Positions 16,809 through 25,086 of a stretch of 64,000 nt of DNA are shown here, piece after piece; the stretch's first letter is position 1; every line of letters begins with the position of its first letter. This DNA is from Noviherbaspirillum malthae (GTDB lineage Bacteria > Pseudomonadota > Gammaproteobacteria > Burkholderiales > Burkholderiaceae_D), in contig NZ_JACYXF010000005.1 of NCBI RefSeq assembly GCF_015352985.1, forward strand, positions 221,053-285,052, given 5' to 3'. A program made the position numbers and the translations under genes. The notes under the pieces were generated by a model that worked only from the letters and a program-made list of their open reading frames with translations, did not search any database and was not told the DNA's origin.

Positions 16809-17037
16809 ACGGTTTTTAAATTAGATTTGGTATTTAAAAATAGTAGTAGTTGTTAACCTGCCCACCTTTCTGTGGATAACACGGTAAACCGCTTTGCAAT
16901 CAACTTTTTAGCGCATGCATAAACGCCTGCATAACGCCTGTATGGGAAAAGGACAGAATCTGGACAAAAAACTCCTTCGGAGAGAAATCCGGCATTGTCC
17001 CCAAGCGCTCAAGCGCATTTCCAAAGACTTATCCACA
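16809..17037 (-). other. origin-like DnaA-box/DnaA-trio module, left copy
   Basis: Fills most of the 354-bp gap between mtnN and the LysR gene. Read on the minus strand from the inner end: a consensus DnaA box TTATCCACA lies in opposite sense at 17029-17037. Then, from 16890 leftward, GGTTTACC, the box TTATCCACAG (16871-16879), a GC-rich 12-base spacer, GTTAAC (16852-16857), CTA triplets (TAGTAGTAG on plus, 16841-16849) and an AT-rich tract (16811-16840). The box, GC spacer, triplets and AT-rich order resembles the basal unwinding element of bacterial oriC. An inverted copy with identical spacings is at 19582-19811. Confidence 0.7.
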
Positions 17038-17058
17038 GCCGCGGATAGTGAAATGTTG

Positions 17059-17934
17059 TCAGCGCGGCCAGATTCCTTGCAAGAGGCCGAATACCGCCGC
17101 AATCGTCGGCTCGTGCCTGCGCTTGGCCAGCGCGATGAATGACAGCTCGGTCGACAGGCTGACCTTGTCCGCGATCACCAGGCCGTGCGCATGGGCTTCC
17201 CGCAGTGCAATCGATTCCCGGATCAGCGACAGGCCGACGCCGGACTTGACCAGGTCCAGCATCGACATTTCCTGGTCGACCAGCGCCACCTTGTTCGGCA
17301 CCGCCTTGGCCTGGGCGAAGGTCTTGGTAAGCAGGCGGTTGTGCGCCGATTCGGGCGGCGTCCAGATCCAGGGCAGGGCGGCCAGCGCCGCCCAGTCCTT
17401 GCCGGCCACGCGCGCCTTCCATCCCTGCGGCGCGACCACGTTGTAGGTGAAGGAAGTCAGCACCTGCGCATGGAATTCCTTGCCGGGATTGCCGAGATAG
17501 AAACCGACATCGAGCTCGCCGCCCCTGACTTGCTGCAGCACCCAGCCGGACATGCCCTGCTGCAATTGCGTGGACAACTGGGGATAAGTCTCGACCAGGC
17601 GCTTGAGGAAAGGCCCGAGGCGGATGAATTCCGGGTCGAGGATGGTGCCGATGGACAGGGCGCCGGACAACGTGGAATGCAGCGCGGCGGCGCGCTGCCG
17701 GAATTCGGCCACGCTTTCCATCACTCGCTCGGCGATCGGCAGCAGCTTGGCGCCGTCATCGGTCAGCACCATGCCGGCCGGCGTGCGGTGGAAGAGCTGC
17801 AGGTTGAGGCTGGCCTGCAGCGACTTGATCTGCAAGCTCACCGCCGGCTGCGTCAGGTGCAGGCGTTCGGCGGCGCGGGTCAGGTTCCCTTCGCGGGCAA
17901 TGGTGACGAAGGCGCGCAACTGGGTCAGGTCCAT
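17059..17934 (-). CDS. LysR-family transcriptional regulator of mmsA (probable)
   Basis: A 291-residue protein with the standard N-terminal helix-turn-helix (residues 3-62: LTRAAERLHLTQPAVSLQIKSLQ) and a two-lobed effector domain (about 90-285, including LDVGFYLGNPG and the hinge LVKSGVGLSLI). It is divergent from mmsA with a 107-bp gap that holds an ATAAG-N5-CTTAT site, the classical T-N11-A LysR motif. It therefore probably controls mmsA and itself. The ligand could be a valine or propionate-pathway intermediate; that is inference from the neighbour only. Confidence 0.93.
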   Translation of the reverse strand: MDLTQLRAFVTIAREGNLTRAAERLHLTQPAVSLQIKSLQASLNLQLFHRTPAGMVLTDDGAKLLPIAERVMESVAEFRQRAAALHSTLSGALSIGTILDPEFIRLGPFLKRLVETYPQLSTQLQQGMSGWVLQQVRGGELDVGFYLGNPGKEFHAQVLTSFTYNVVAPQGWKARVAGKDWAALAALPWIWTPPESAHNRLLTKTFAQAKAVPNKVALVDQEMSMLDLVKSGVGLSLIRESIALREAHAHGLVIADKVSLSTELSFIALAKRRHEPTIAAVFGLLQGIWPR

Positions 17935-17942
17935 GATTCACC

Positions 17943-17957
17943 ATAAGAGATGCTTAT
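17943..17957. promoter_or_regulatory. LysR-type operator (T-N11-A)
   Basis: ATAAG, five bases, CTTAT, located 9 bp upstream of the LysR start codon and 85 bp upstream of mmsA. Its position in the divergent gap and its symmetry match a LysR recognition site. Confidence 0.6.
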
Positions 17958-18041
17958 ATCGCTTTGATAATAACTGATTGGATTCCACGCCACATTGGCG
18001 ATATCCTGCTGAAAAATCGTTACTTAGCCAAAGGAATCCTT

Positions 18042-19550
18042 ATGACGCAGCTTATTCAACATTACATCGGCGGTCGCGTGACGGAATCGGCCAGCGGCCG
18101 CAAGCAGGACGTGTTCAATCCGGCCACCGGCGAAGTCAGCGCCCAAGTGGCGCTGGCCAGCGTGGAGGAAGTCAACGCCGCCGTGTCGGCTGCGCAGGCG
18201 GCGGCGCCGGCCTGGGCGGATACCGCGCCGTTGAAGCGCGGGCGCATCCTGTCCAAATTCAAGGAATTGATCGAACAGCATCATGACGACCTCGCCGCCG
18301 CGATCACCCGCGAACACGGCAAGGTGTTTTCCGACGCCAAGGGCGAAGTCACGCGCGGCCTGGAAGTGGTGGAATTCGCCTGCGGCATTCCGCAGCTGAT
18401 GAAAACCCAGTTCACCGACAACATCGGCGGCGGCATCGACAACTGGCAGCTGCGCCAGCCGCTGGGCGTGACCGCCGGCATCACGCCGTTCAATTTCCCC
18501 TTCATGGTGCCGATGTGGATGGCGCCGGTGGCGATCGCGACCGGCAATACCTTCATCCTGAAACCCTCCGAACGCGATCCTTCGCCCTCGCTGCTGATCG
18601 CCGACCTGTTGAAGCGCGCCGGCCTGCCGGACGGCGTGTTCAACGTGGTGCAGGGCGACAAGGTAGCGGTGGATGCGCTGCTGCAGCATCCGCAGGTCAA
18701 TGCGGTGTCCTTCGTCGGTTCCACGCCGATCGCGGAATACATCTATACCGAAGGCGCCAAGCGCAAGGGGCCTTATCCGCTACGCGTGCAGGCGCTCGGC
18801 GGCGCGAAGAATCACCTGGTTGTCATGCCCGATGCCAACTTGGAACAGGCGGTCGATGCGCTGATCGGCGCGGCCTACGGTTCGGCCGGCGAGCGCTGCA
18901 TGGCGATCTCGGTCGCGGTGGCGGTCGGCGGCGTGGCCGACAAGCTGGTCGAGGCGCTGATTCCACGGGTGAAGGCATTGAAGGTGAAGAACGGCATGGA
19001 AGCCGATGCCGAAATGGGTCCGGTGGTCACCGCCCAGCACAAGGCCAAGATCGAGGGCTACATCGAGGATGGCGTGCAGTCCGGCGCGCGCCTCCTGGTC
19101 GACGGCCGCGGCCTGAAGGTGCCTGGCCATGACAACGGCTTCTTCCTCGGCGGCACGCTGTTCGACCATGTCACGCCCGAGATGAAGATCTACAAGGAAG
19201 AAATCTTCGGCCCGGTGCTGTGCGTGGTGCGCGTTCCCGATTTCGCTTCGGCGGTGCAGCTGATCAATGCCCATGAATTCGGCAACGGCGTGTCGCTGTT
19301 CACCTCCGACGGCAATACCGCGCGCGAATTCTCGCGCCGCATCGAAGTCGGCATGGTCGGCATCAACGTGCCGATCCCGGTGCCGATGGCCTGGCATTCC
19401 TTCGGCGGCTGGAAGCGTTCGCTGTTCGGCGATACCCATGCGTACGGCGAGGAAGGCATCCGCTTCTACACCCGCTACAAGTCGGTGATGCAGCGCTGGC
19501 CGGATTCCATCGTGAAGGGTGCGGAATTCACGATGCCGGTGGCAAAGTAA
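18042..19550 (+). CDS. mmsA: CoA-acylating methylmalonate-semialdehyde dehydrogenase
   Basis: A 502-residue aldehyde dehydrogenase that converts methylmalonate semialdehyde to propionyl-CoA (or malonate semialdehyde to acetyl-CoA) in valine, inositol and beta-alanine catabolism. The start at 18042 has AAGGA six bases upstream. Family signs: [14 protein letters not shown] in the cofactor region, [12 protein letters not shown], and the nucleophile Cys286 in [11 protein letters not shown], where CoA-acylating members differ from ordinary aldehyde dehydrogenases. Length equals that of typical MmsA. No other valine-pathway gene is adjacent, which is unusual. The gene pair lysR-mmsA is bracketed by inverted DnaA-box modules. 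Confidence 0.94.
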   Translation: MTQLIQHYIGGRVTESASGRKQDVFNPATGEVSAQVALASVEEVNAAVSAAQAAAPAWADTAPLKRGRILSKFKELIEQHHDDLAAAITREHGKVFSDAKGEVTRGLEVVEFACGIPQLMKTQFTDNIGGGIDNWQLRQPLGVTAGITPFNFPFMVPMWMAPVAIATGNTFILKPSERDPSPSLLIADLLKRAGLPDGVFNVVQGDKVAVDALLQHPQVNAVSFVGSTPIAEYIYTEGAKRKGPYPLRVQALGGAKNHLVVMPDANLEQAVDALIGAAYGSAGERCMAISVAVAVGGVADKLVEALIPRVKALKVKNGMEADAEMGPVVTAQHKAKIEGYIEDGVQSGARLLVDGRGLKVPGHDNGFFLGGTLFDHVTPEMKIYKEEIFGPVLCVVRVPDFASAVQLINAHEFGNGVSLFTSDGNTAREFSRRIEVGMVGINVPIPVPMAWHSFGGWKRSLFGDTHAYGEEGIRFYTRYKSVMQRWPDSIVKGAEFTMPVAK

Positions 19551-19581
19551 CAAGAAAGGTAGGGTTTCGCCTGCCGGCAAC

Positions 19582-19811
19582 TGTGGATAAATCCTTGGAT
19601 AGCGGGTGGATGTAAACGGGACAAGCCAGGAAAAACGGAAAACCGATTTTTTATCCCGAATCCATCCTCTTCCAATACACCTGTTGTTCAAGTGCTTATG
19701 CTTGCGGCAAGCACTTGAATCGAAACCGGTTTACCGGCTTATCCACAGGCAGGGCAGGCAGTTAACCATTACTACTATTTGTATACATCAACTTCAATAT
19801 AAAAAACCGCA
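19582..19811 (+). other. origin-like DnaA-box/DnaA-trio module, right copy
   Basis: Mirror image of the module at 16809-17037, filling most of the 349-bp gap between mmsA and the GMC gene. Plus-strand order: inverted DnaA box TGTGGATAA (19582-19590), about 137 bp, GGTTTACC (19728-19735), box TTATCCACA (19739-19747), a 12-base GC-rich spacer, GTTAAC, the triplets TTA CTA CTA TTT, and an AT-rich stretch to about 19811. Box-to-box distance is 157 bp here and 158 bp on the left. A separate hairpin-capable AAGTGCTT/AAGCACTT pair lies near 19690-19718. Confidence 0.7.
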
Positions 19812-19899
19812 AAGCTTCACCAGCCGGTCTTCGGCACACCGGAAAGCCTGAGAACGGCAGCAAAATCGCAGAGAAACGCGGGAGCACACAGGAGCATTC

Positions 19900-21582
19900 A
19901 TGGAATCCGCTGGAAAATACGACTACATCATCATCGGTGCCGGCAGTGCCGGCTGCGTGCTGGCCAACCGGCTGGCCCAGGATGCGGACGTTTCGGTGCT
20001 GCTGCTGGAAGCAGGGCGCAAGGACGACTATGTCTGGATCCACATTCCGGTGGGTTATCTCTACTGCATCGACAATCCGCGCACCGACTGGCTGTTCCGC
20101 ACCGAAGCCGATGCCGGCCTGAACGGCCGCGCGCTGATCTACCCGCGCGGCAAGGTCGTCGGTGGATCGTCGTCGATCAATGGCATGATCTACATGCGCG
20201 GCCAGGCCAGGGATTACAACCTGTGGGCGGACTTCACCGGCGACGAAAGCTGGCGCTGGGACAAGGTGCTGCCGGTTTTCAAGAAAACCGAGGATCATCA
20301 CAAGGGTCCGAGCGAATTTCACGGCGCCGGCGGAGAATGGCGGGTGGAACAGCAGCGCCTGTCCTGGGAAATCCTCGATGCCTTCCGCGAAGCGGCGGCG
20401 CAGACCGGGATTCCGAATGTGGAAGACTTCAACCGCGGCGACAATGAAGGCTGCGGCTATTTCGAAGTGAACCAGAAGAAGGGCCTGCGCTGGAGCACCG
20501 CGCGCGCCTTCCTGCGGCCGACGCATGGCCGCAAGGGCAAGCTCGACATCATGACCGGCTGCCATGTGAAGCGGCTGCGCATCCAGAAAAGCGAGCAGGG
20601 CGAGGTCTGCACCGGCGTCGAATTCACCGGCGGCGGACGGGAATGGTTCGCCGAATGCGTGCATGAAACCATTTCCACCGCGGGCGCGGTCGGATCGCCG
20701 CAGATCCTGCAATTGTCGGGCATCGGTCCGGGCGAATTGCTGCACAAACACGGCATTCCGGTGATCGCGGACCTGCCCGGCGTCGGCGAAAACCTGCAGG
20801 ATCATCTGCAGCTGCGCATGGCCTTCCGCATCAAGGGGGCGAAAACGCTCAATACCATGGCCGCCAACTGGTTCGGCAAGATGCGCATCGGCATGCAATA
20901 TGCGATGTCGCGCAGCGGACCGATGTCGATGGCGCCGTCACAGCTGGGCGCCTTCACCCGCTCCGATCCTTCGCAGCCGACGCCCAACCTGCAATACCAT
21001 GTGCAGCCGCTGTCGCTGGAACGTTTCGGCGAACCGCTGCATCCTTTCCCGGCCTTTACCGCCAGCGTCTGCAACCTGCGGCCTACCGCGCGCGGTCACA
21101 TCCGCATCGCTTCCGCCGATCCGTTCGCGGCACCGAAGATCACGCCGAATTACCTGAGCACGCCGGAAGACCGCAAGGTCGCGGCCAATGCGCTGACCCT
21201 CACGCGCAATATCGTCGCCGCGCCGGCATTGCAGAAATACATGCCCGAGGAATTCAAGCCGGGTCTGCATTACCGCACCGAGGAAGAGCTGGCGAAAGCG
21301 GCGGGCGATATCGGTACCACCATCTTCCATCCGGTCGGCACCTGCCGCATGGGCCGTGCCGACGATCCGATGGCGGTACTCGACAGCCAGCTGAGGGTGA
21401 AGGGCATACGCGGCCTGCGCGTGGTCGATGCCTCGGTGATGCCGACCATCACCTCGGGCAATACCAATTCGCCCACCATCATGATCGCGGAAAAGGCGGC
21501 CGAGTGGATCAAGGCGGCGCGGCGCGGACAGGGCAGCATCATCGTCAATACGGTCGAGGAAGCCGTGCCGGCATCGGTGTAA
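19900..21582 (+). CDS. GMC-family oxidoreductase (choline/alcohol dehydrogenase-like)
   Basis: A 560-residue FAD flavoprotein with an AGGAG ribosome site. It starts with the dinucleotide-binding motif GAGSAG (residues about 13-18). GMC signature 1 is GKVVGGSSSINGMIYMRG, and signature 2 is GAVGSPQILQLSGIG. The C-terminal catalytic region has HPVGTCRMG and then NTNSPTIMIAEKAA. It resembles the BetA/AlkJ branch that oxidises choline or medium-chain alcohols at the membrane, passing electrons to the respiratory chain. No betB or betI neighbour is present, so the substrate is uncertain. It ends before a perfect terminator. Confidence 0.92.
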   Translation: MESAGKYDYIIIGAGSAGCVLANRLAQDADVSVLLLEAGRKDDYVWIHIPVGYLYCIDNPRTDWLFRTEADAGLNGRALIYPRGKVVGGSSSINGMIYMRGQARDYNLWADFTGDESWRWDKVLPVFKKTEDHHKGPSEFHGAGGEWRVEQQRLSWEILDAFREAAAQTGIPNVEDFNRGDNEGCGYFEVNQKKGLRWSTARAFLRPTHGRKGKLDIMTGCHVKRLRIQKSEQGEVCTGVEFTGGGREWFAECVHETISTAGAVGSPQILQLSGIGPGELLHKHGIPVIADLPGVGENLQDHLQLRMAFRIKGAKTLNTMAANWFGKMRIGMQYAMSRSGPMSMAPSQLGAFTRSDPSQPTPNLQYHVQPLSLERFGEPLHPFPAFTASVCNLRPTARGHIRIASADPFAAPKITPNYLSTPEDRKVAANALTLTRNIVAAPALQKYMPEEFKPGLHYRTEEELAKAAGDIGTTIFHPVGTCRMGRADDPMAVLDSQLRVKGIRGLRVVDASVMPTITSGNTNSPTIMIAEKAAEWIKAARRGQGSIIVNTVEEAVPASV

Positions 21583-21625
21583 TCGGCCATAGGCCGGCTG
21601 GGTGCAGAGCCAGCTTGCCGAACAT

Positions 21626-21660
21626 GACAAGCGCTCCTCGTTCAGGAGCGCTTGTCGTTT
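21626..21660 (+). terminator. rho-independent terminator of the GMC gene
   Basis: A 13-bp perfect stem GACAAGCGCTCCT and AGGAGCGCTTGTC with a CGTTC loop, followed by a short GTTT tract. Confidence 0.85.
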
Positions 21661-21849
21661 CGGAAAGGATTAGCTGACACTGCTGTTTTCTTCATGCTAA
21701 CATTGGCTCGACTTGCTTGTAGTCAATATACTCATACAACTCAGAAGGATTGATACAGGCCAAACAATCGGTGGATGAATTCTCTGCTGTATTGCCACCC
21801 CCCCAGTCGTACTGTGTACAGTGCATCTTCGTTATGCACGACCTTCTGC

Positions 21850-22011
21850 TAGAGCGGTTTCGCCTTGACCGGCCTGGTCGAGGCCGAGGCAGATTGCCGC
21901 TGGAACAAGGCGTGACGACGCGACATGGCCAAGCCATGGCAAGGAGGCGCAACGCAGTGCCAGCGGCAATCTGCCCGGGATCGGCAGGCAGGTCAGGGTG
22001 AAACCGCTCTA
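21850..22011. repeat. 162-bp fold-back element (MITE-like)
   Basis: A long imperfect palindrome. Outer arms TAGAGCGGTTTC and GAAACCGCTCTA are nearly continuous with CTTGACC/GGTCAGG. Middle arms are GCAGATTGCCGCTGG and CCAGCGGCAATCTGC (perfect, 15 bp). The centre is ATGGC CAA GCCAT. It has no coding capacity, ends 23 bp before the livG start, and begins and ends with TA. It looks like a miniature inverted-repeat element or a structured leader. The rest of the gap 21661-22034 shows nothing else recognisable. Confidence 0.7.
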
Positions 22012-22034
22012 ATAACAGTCAACAGGGAGAACCC

Positions 22035-22805
22035 ATGGCGGATGTGGTTTTGGAGACGCGGCAGTTGACCAAGGAGTTCAAGGGGTTTACTGCTGTCAAT
22101 AACGTTAGCCTGCAGGTGCAGCGTGGGCATATCCATGCATTGATCGGCCCCAACGGCGCCGGCAAGACGACCTGCTTCAACCTGCTTACCAAGTTCCTGG
22201 TCCCGACATCGGGACAGATTCTATTCAACGGCCGCGACATCACGATGGCCAAGCCCGCGCAGATCGCGCGCCAGGGCATCATTCGTTCCTTCCAGATTTC
22301 CGCCGTCTTTCCGCACCTGACCGTGCTGGAAAACGTGCGCATCGGCCTGCAGCGCCCGCTCGGCAATTCCTTCGCCTTCTGGCAGAGCGAAAAGAAACTC
22401 AATGCCTTGAACGACCGCGCGATGGCCCTGCTGCAGCAGGTGGATCTGGAAACGTTCGCCGACACGATGACGGTCGATCTGCCCTACGGCCGCAAGCGCG
22501 CGCTGGAAATCGCCACCACGCTGGGCATGGAGCCGGAACTGATGCTGCTCGACGAGCCGACCCAGGGCATGGGCCATGAAGACGTGCACCGCGTGACCGA
22601 ACTGATCAAGAAGGTCTCGGCCGGACGCACCATCCTGATGGTGGAGCACAACATGAGCGTGATTTCGGGCATCAGCGACCGCATTTCGGTGCTGCAGCGC
22701 GGCGCGGTGCTGGCCGAAGGCACGTACGAGGAAGTATCGAACAATCCGCAGGTGATGGAAGCCTACATGGGCACCACCAGCGGCGCACTGGAAGGAGCGC
22801 ATTGA
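22035..22805 (+). CDS. livG: branched-chain amino acid type ABC transporter ATPase LivG
   Basis: A 256-residue ATP-binding subunit. Walker A GPNGAGKT (about residues 39-46), the signature region around DLPYGRKRALEIATTL, Walker B LMLLDEPTQGMG and the switch histidine in VEHNMSVI are all intact. The size and the short C-terminal extension match LivG. The start has GGGAG nearby. It is the first gene of the run livG-livF-binding protein-livH-livM, which is the reverse of the E. coli order. The transported compound is unknown; members of this class carry branched-chain amino acids, amides, urea or aromatic acids. A fold-back element sits just upstream. Confidence 0.93.
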   Translation: MADVVLETRQLTKEFKGFTAVNNVSLQVQRGHIHALIGPNGAGKTTCFNLLTKFLVPTSGQILFNGRDITMAKPAQIARQGIIRSFQISAVFPHLTVLENVRIGLQRPLGNSFAFWQSEKKLNALNDRAMALLQQVDLETFADTMTVDLPYGRKRALEIATTLGMEPELMLLDEPTQGMGHEDVHRVTELIKKVSAGRTILMVEHNMSVISGISDRISVLQRGAVLAEGTYEEVSNNPQVMEAYMGTTSGALEGAH

Positions 22806-22807
22806 AC

Positions 22808-23518
22808 ATGGCTGTACCGGCACTGGAAATCAGGAATCTTCACGCCTGGTATGGCGAATCGCACATCCTTCACGACGTCAATCTCTCGGTCAGCCAGGGC
22901 GAGGTGGTGACCCTGCTCGGGCGCAACGGCGCCGGACGCACCACCACCATGCGCGCCATCATGGGACTGACCGGAGCTCGCAAGGGCTCGATCAAGATCA
23001 ACGGCACCGAGGCCATCGGCTTTCCGACCCACAAGATCGCCCATCTCGGCGTAGGTTACTGCCCCGAAGAGCGGGGCATTTTTTCGTCGCTGTCAGCCGA
23101 GGAAAACCTGATGCTGCCGCCCCAGGTCTCGTCCAACGACCGCGGCATGTCGATCGAAGAGATCTACGACATGTTTCCGAACCTGAAGGAGCGCCGCAAC
23201 AGCCAGGGCACGCGGCTGTCCGGCGGCGAGCAGCAGATGCTGGCGGTGGCGCGCATCCTGCGCACCGGCGCCCGATTGCTGCTGCTGGACGAGATTTCCG
23301 AAGGCTTGGCGCCGGTGATCGTGCAGGCGCTGGCACGCATGATCACCACATTGAAGGCGAAGGGGTATACGATCGTCATGGTCGAACAGAACTTCCGCTT
23401 CGCCGCGCCGCTGGCGGACCGCTTCTATGTGATGGAACACGGACAGATCGTCGAAACCTTTGCTGCATCCGAACTGAATAACAAAATGCCCGTGCTGAAT
23501 TCGCTGCTCGGGGTATAA
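22808..23518 (+). CDS. livF: ABC transporter ATPase LivF with arginine in Walker A
   Basis: A 236-residue ATPase, partner of LivG, starting two bases after its stop. An in-frame TTG overlapping that stop (22802) is less likely. The Walker A loop reads GRNGAGRT, with arginine (codon CGC) where lysine is nearly universal. The rest is intact: signature LSGGEQQM, Walker B LLLLDEISEG, and switch histidine replaced by Gln in VEQNF as is usual for LivF. The Lys-to-Arg change would normally weaken ATP hydrolysis. One of the two composite sites may therefore be degenerate, or this subfamily may have adapted to it. Confidence 0.93.
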   Translation: MAVPALEIRNLHAWYGESHILHDVNLSVSQGEVVTLLGRNGAGRTTTMRAIMGLTGARKGSIKINGTEAIGFPTHKIAHLGVGYCPEERGIFSSLSAEENLMLPPQVSSNDRGMSIEEIYDMFPNLKERRNSQGTRLSGGEQQMLAVARILRTGARLLLLDEISEGLAPVIVQALARMITTLKAKGYTIVMVEQNFRFAAPLADRFYVMEHGQIVETFAASELNNKMPVLNSLLGV

Positions 23519-23562
23519 AGAAGCAAGCCACACAATGGCTATGTATAACCAAGGAGATTGAA

Positions 23563-24771
23563 ATGAAGTTGAAAGCAATTGCAGTCGCTGTCGCATCGAC
23601 CCTTTCGCTGGCCATGGCCGGTTCCGCATCGGCCCAGATTTCCGGCGATGTGGTGAAGATCGGTTTCATCACCGACATTTCCGGCCTCTACTCCGACATC
23701 GACGGACAGGGCGGCGCGGAAGCCATCAAGATGGCGATCGCCGACTTCGGCGGCACGGTCAACGGCAAGAAGATCGAGCTGATCACCGCCGACCACCAGA
23801 ACAAGGCCGACGTCGCCGCTTCCAAGGCGCGCGAATGGTTCGACCGCGAAGGCGTCGACATGCTGGTGGGCGGCACCAATTCCGGCACCAACCTGTCGAT
23901 GGCGAAAGTCGCCGCAGAGAAGAAAAAGCCCTTCATTTCCATCGGTGCAGGTACCGCTCGCCTGACCAACGAGGAATGCACGCCTTACACCGTCCACTAT
24001 TCCTATGACACGGTTGCGCTGGCCAAGGGCACCGGCTCCGCAGTGGTGAAGCAGGGCGGCAAGAGCTGGTACTTCCTGACCGCCGACTATGCGTTCGGCG
24101 CCTCCCTCGAAAGCGACACCACCAACGTGGTCAAGGCTTCCGGCGGCACGGTGGCCGGTTCGGTCCGCCATCCGCTGTCGGCGTCCGACTTCTCGTCCTT
24201 CCTGCTGCAGGCGCAGTCGTCCAAGGCGCAGATCCTCGGCCTGGCCAACGCCGGCGGCGACACCATCAATGCGATCAAGGCAGCCAACGAGTTCGGCATC
24301 ACCAAGAGCATGAAGCTGGCCGGCCTGCTGATGTTCATCAACGACGTGCATTCGCTGACACCGGCGCTCACCCAGGGTATGTACCTGACCGACGCCTGGT
24401 ACTGGGACCAGAACGACGAGACCCGCAAGTGGTCGAAGCGCTACTTCGAGAAGATGAAGAAGATGCCGTCGAGCCTGCAGGCGGCCGACTATTCGGCCAC
24501 CATGCAGTACCTGAACGCGGTCAAGGCAGCCGGCACCGACGATGCCGACAAGGTCATGGCACAGCTGAAGAACGCCAAGATCAACGACATGTTCGCCAAG
24601 AACGGCGTGATCCGTCCCGACGGCCGCATGGTGCACGACATGTTCCTGATGCAGGTGAAGACACCGGCCGAATCGAAGTATCCGTGGGATTACTACAAGG
24701 TCGTGCAGACCATCCCCGGCGACCAGGCATTCACCACCAAGGCCGAGTCGAAGTGCGCGCTGTGGAAGTAA
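23563..24771 (+). CDS. periplasmic substrate-binding protein of the Liv-type ABC transporter
   Basis: A 402-residue type I binding protein with an AAGGAG ribosome site. The N-terminal signal peptide runs MKLKAIAVAVASTLSLAMAGSASA, with probable cleavage before QISGDV. The mature protein starts with VVKIGFITDISGLYSDIDGQGG, the usual first strand of Leu/Ile/Val-binding folds. TSGTNL-like and YAFG segments follow. A likely disulfide pair is in EECTPYT and the C-terminal KCALW. It is placed between the two ATPases and two permeases. The ligand cannot be read from sequence. Confidence 0.92.
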   Translation: MKLKAIAVAVASTLSLAMAGSASAQISGDVVKIGFITDISGLYSDIDGQGGAEAIKMAIADFGGTVNGKKIELITADHQNKADVAASKAREWFDREGVDMLVGGTNSGTNLSMAKVAAEKKKPFISIGAGTARLTNEECTPYTVHYSYDTVALAKGTGSAVVKQGGKSWYFLTADYAFGASLESDTTNVVKASGGTVAGSVRHPLSASDFSSFLLQAQSSKAQILGLANAGGDTINAIKAANEFGITKSMKLAGLLMFINDVHSLTPALTQGMYLTDAWYWDQNDETRKWSKRYFEKMKKMPSSLQAADYSATMQYLNAVKAAGTDDADKVMAQLKNAKINDMFAKNGVIRPDGRMVHDMFLMQVKTPAESKYPWDYYKVVQTIPGDQAFTTKAESKCALWK

Positions 24772-25086
24772 GCCTGGCTTAGTCAAGACAAGCAGTACGC
24801 AATACGGTAGTTCGCAATATGCGGCAGCCGGCCGGTGAAGAGGCCGCCGGCCTGCCGTGCCGGTAACGCATGGGAGCGGATGGCTAGTTCACCGCTCCCG
24901 TTATTGCGTTATTGGCAACAAAGTTGGCGTCATGATTTCTTTCCCATCGCAGGGAAGGGGAGAGGGAAGGGAGTGGACCGGCCAGACTGAAACTGCTCCA
25001 GCCGGCACATTCCATCTGCATCCCTGTTCGGGCCTTTCCGGCATCCCGGAAAAGCGTTCGCATTCAAGCAATTTCTCTTATCGTCT
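24772..25086. other. 315-bp gap between binding protein and permease genes
   Basis: No gene is supported. One hairpin (GGGAGCGG at 24872-24879 with CCGCTCCC at 24892-24899) lacks a strong T-run. It could attenuate transcription so the binding protein is made in excess over the permeases, as is common in such operons. Confidence 0.5.

Noticed and set aside
16809..19811. Composite transposon with the DnaA-box modules as terminal inverted repeats
   Set aside because: No transposase is present and no target duplication could be recognised; the conserved motifs read better as DnaA-related sites.
21692..21952. 86-codon minus-strand frame in the gap before livG
   Set aside because: It overlaps the fold-back element, has no ribosome site and its composition is not coding-like.
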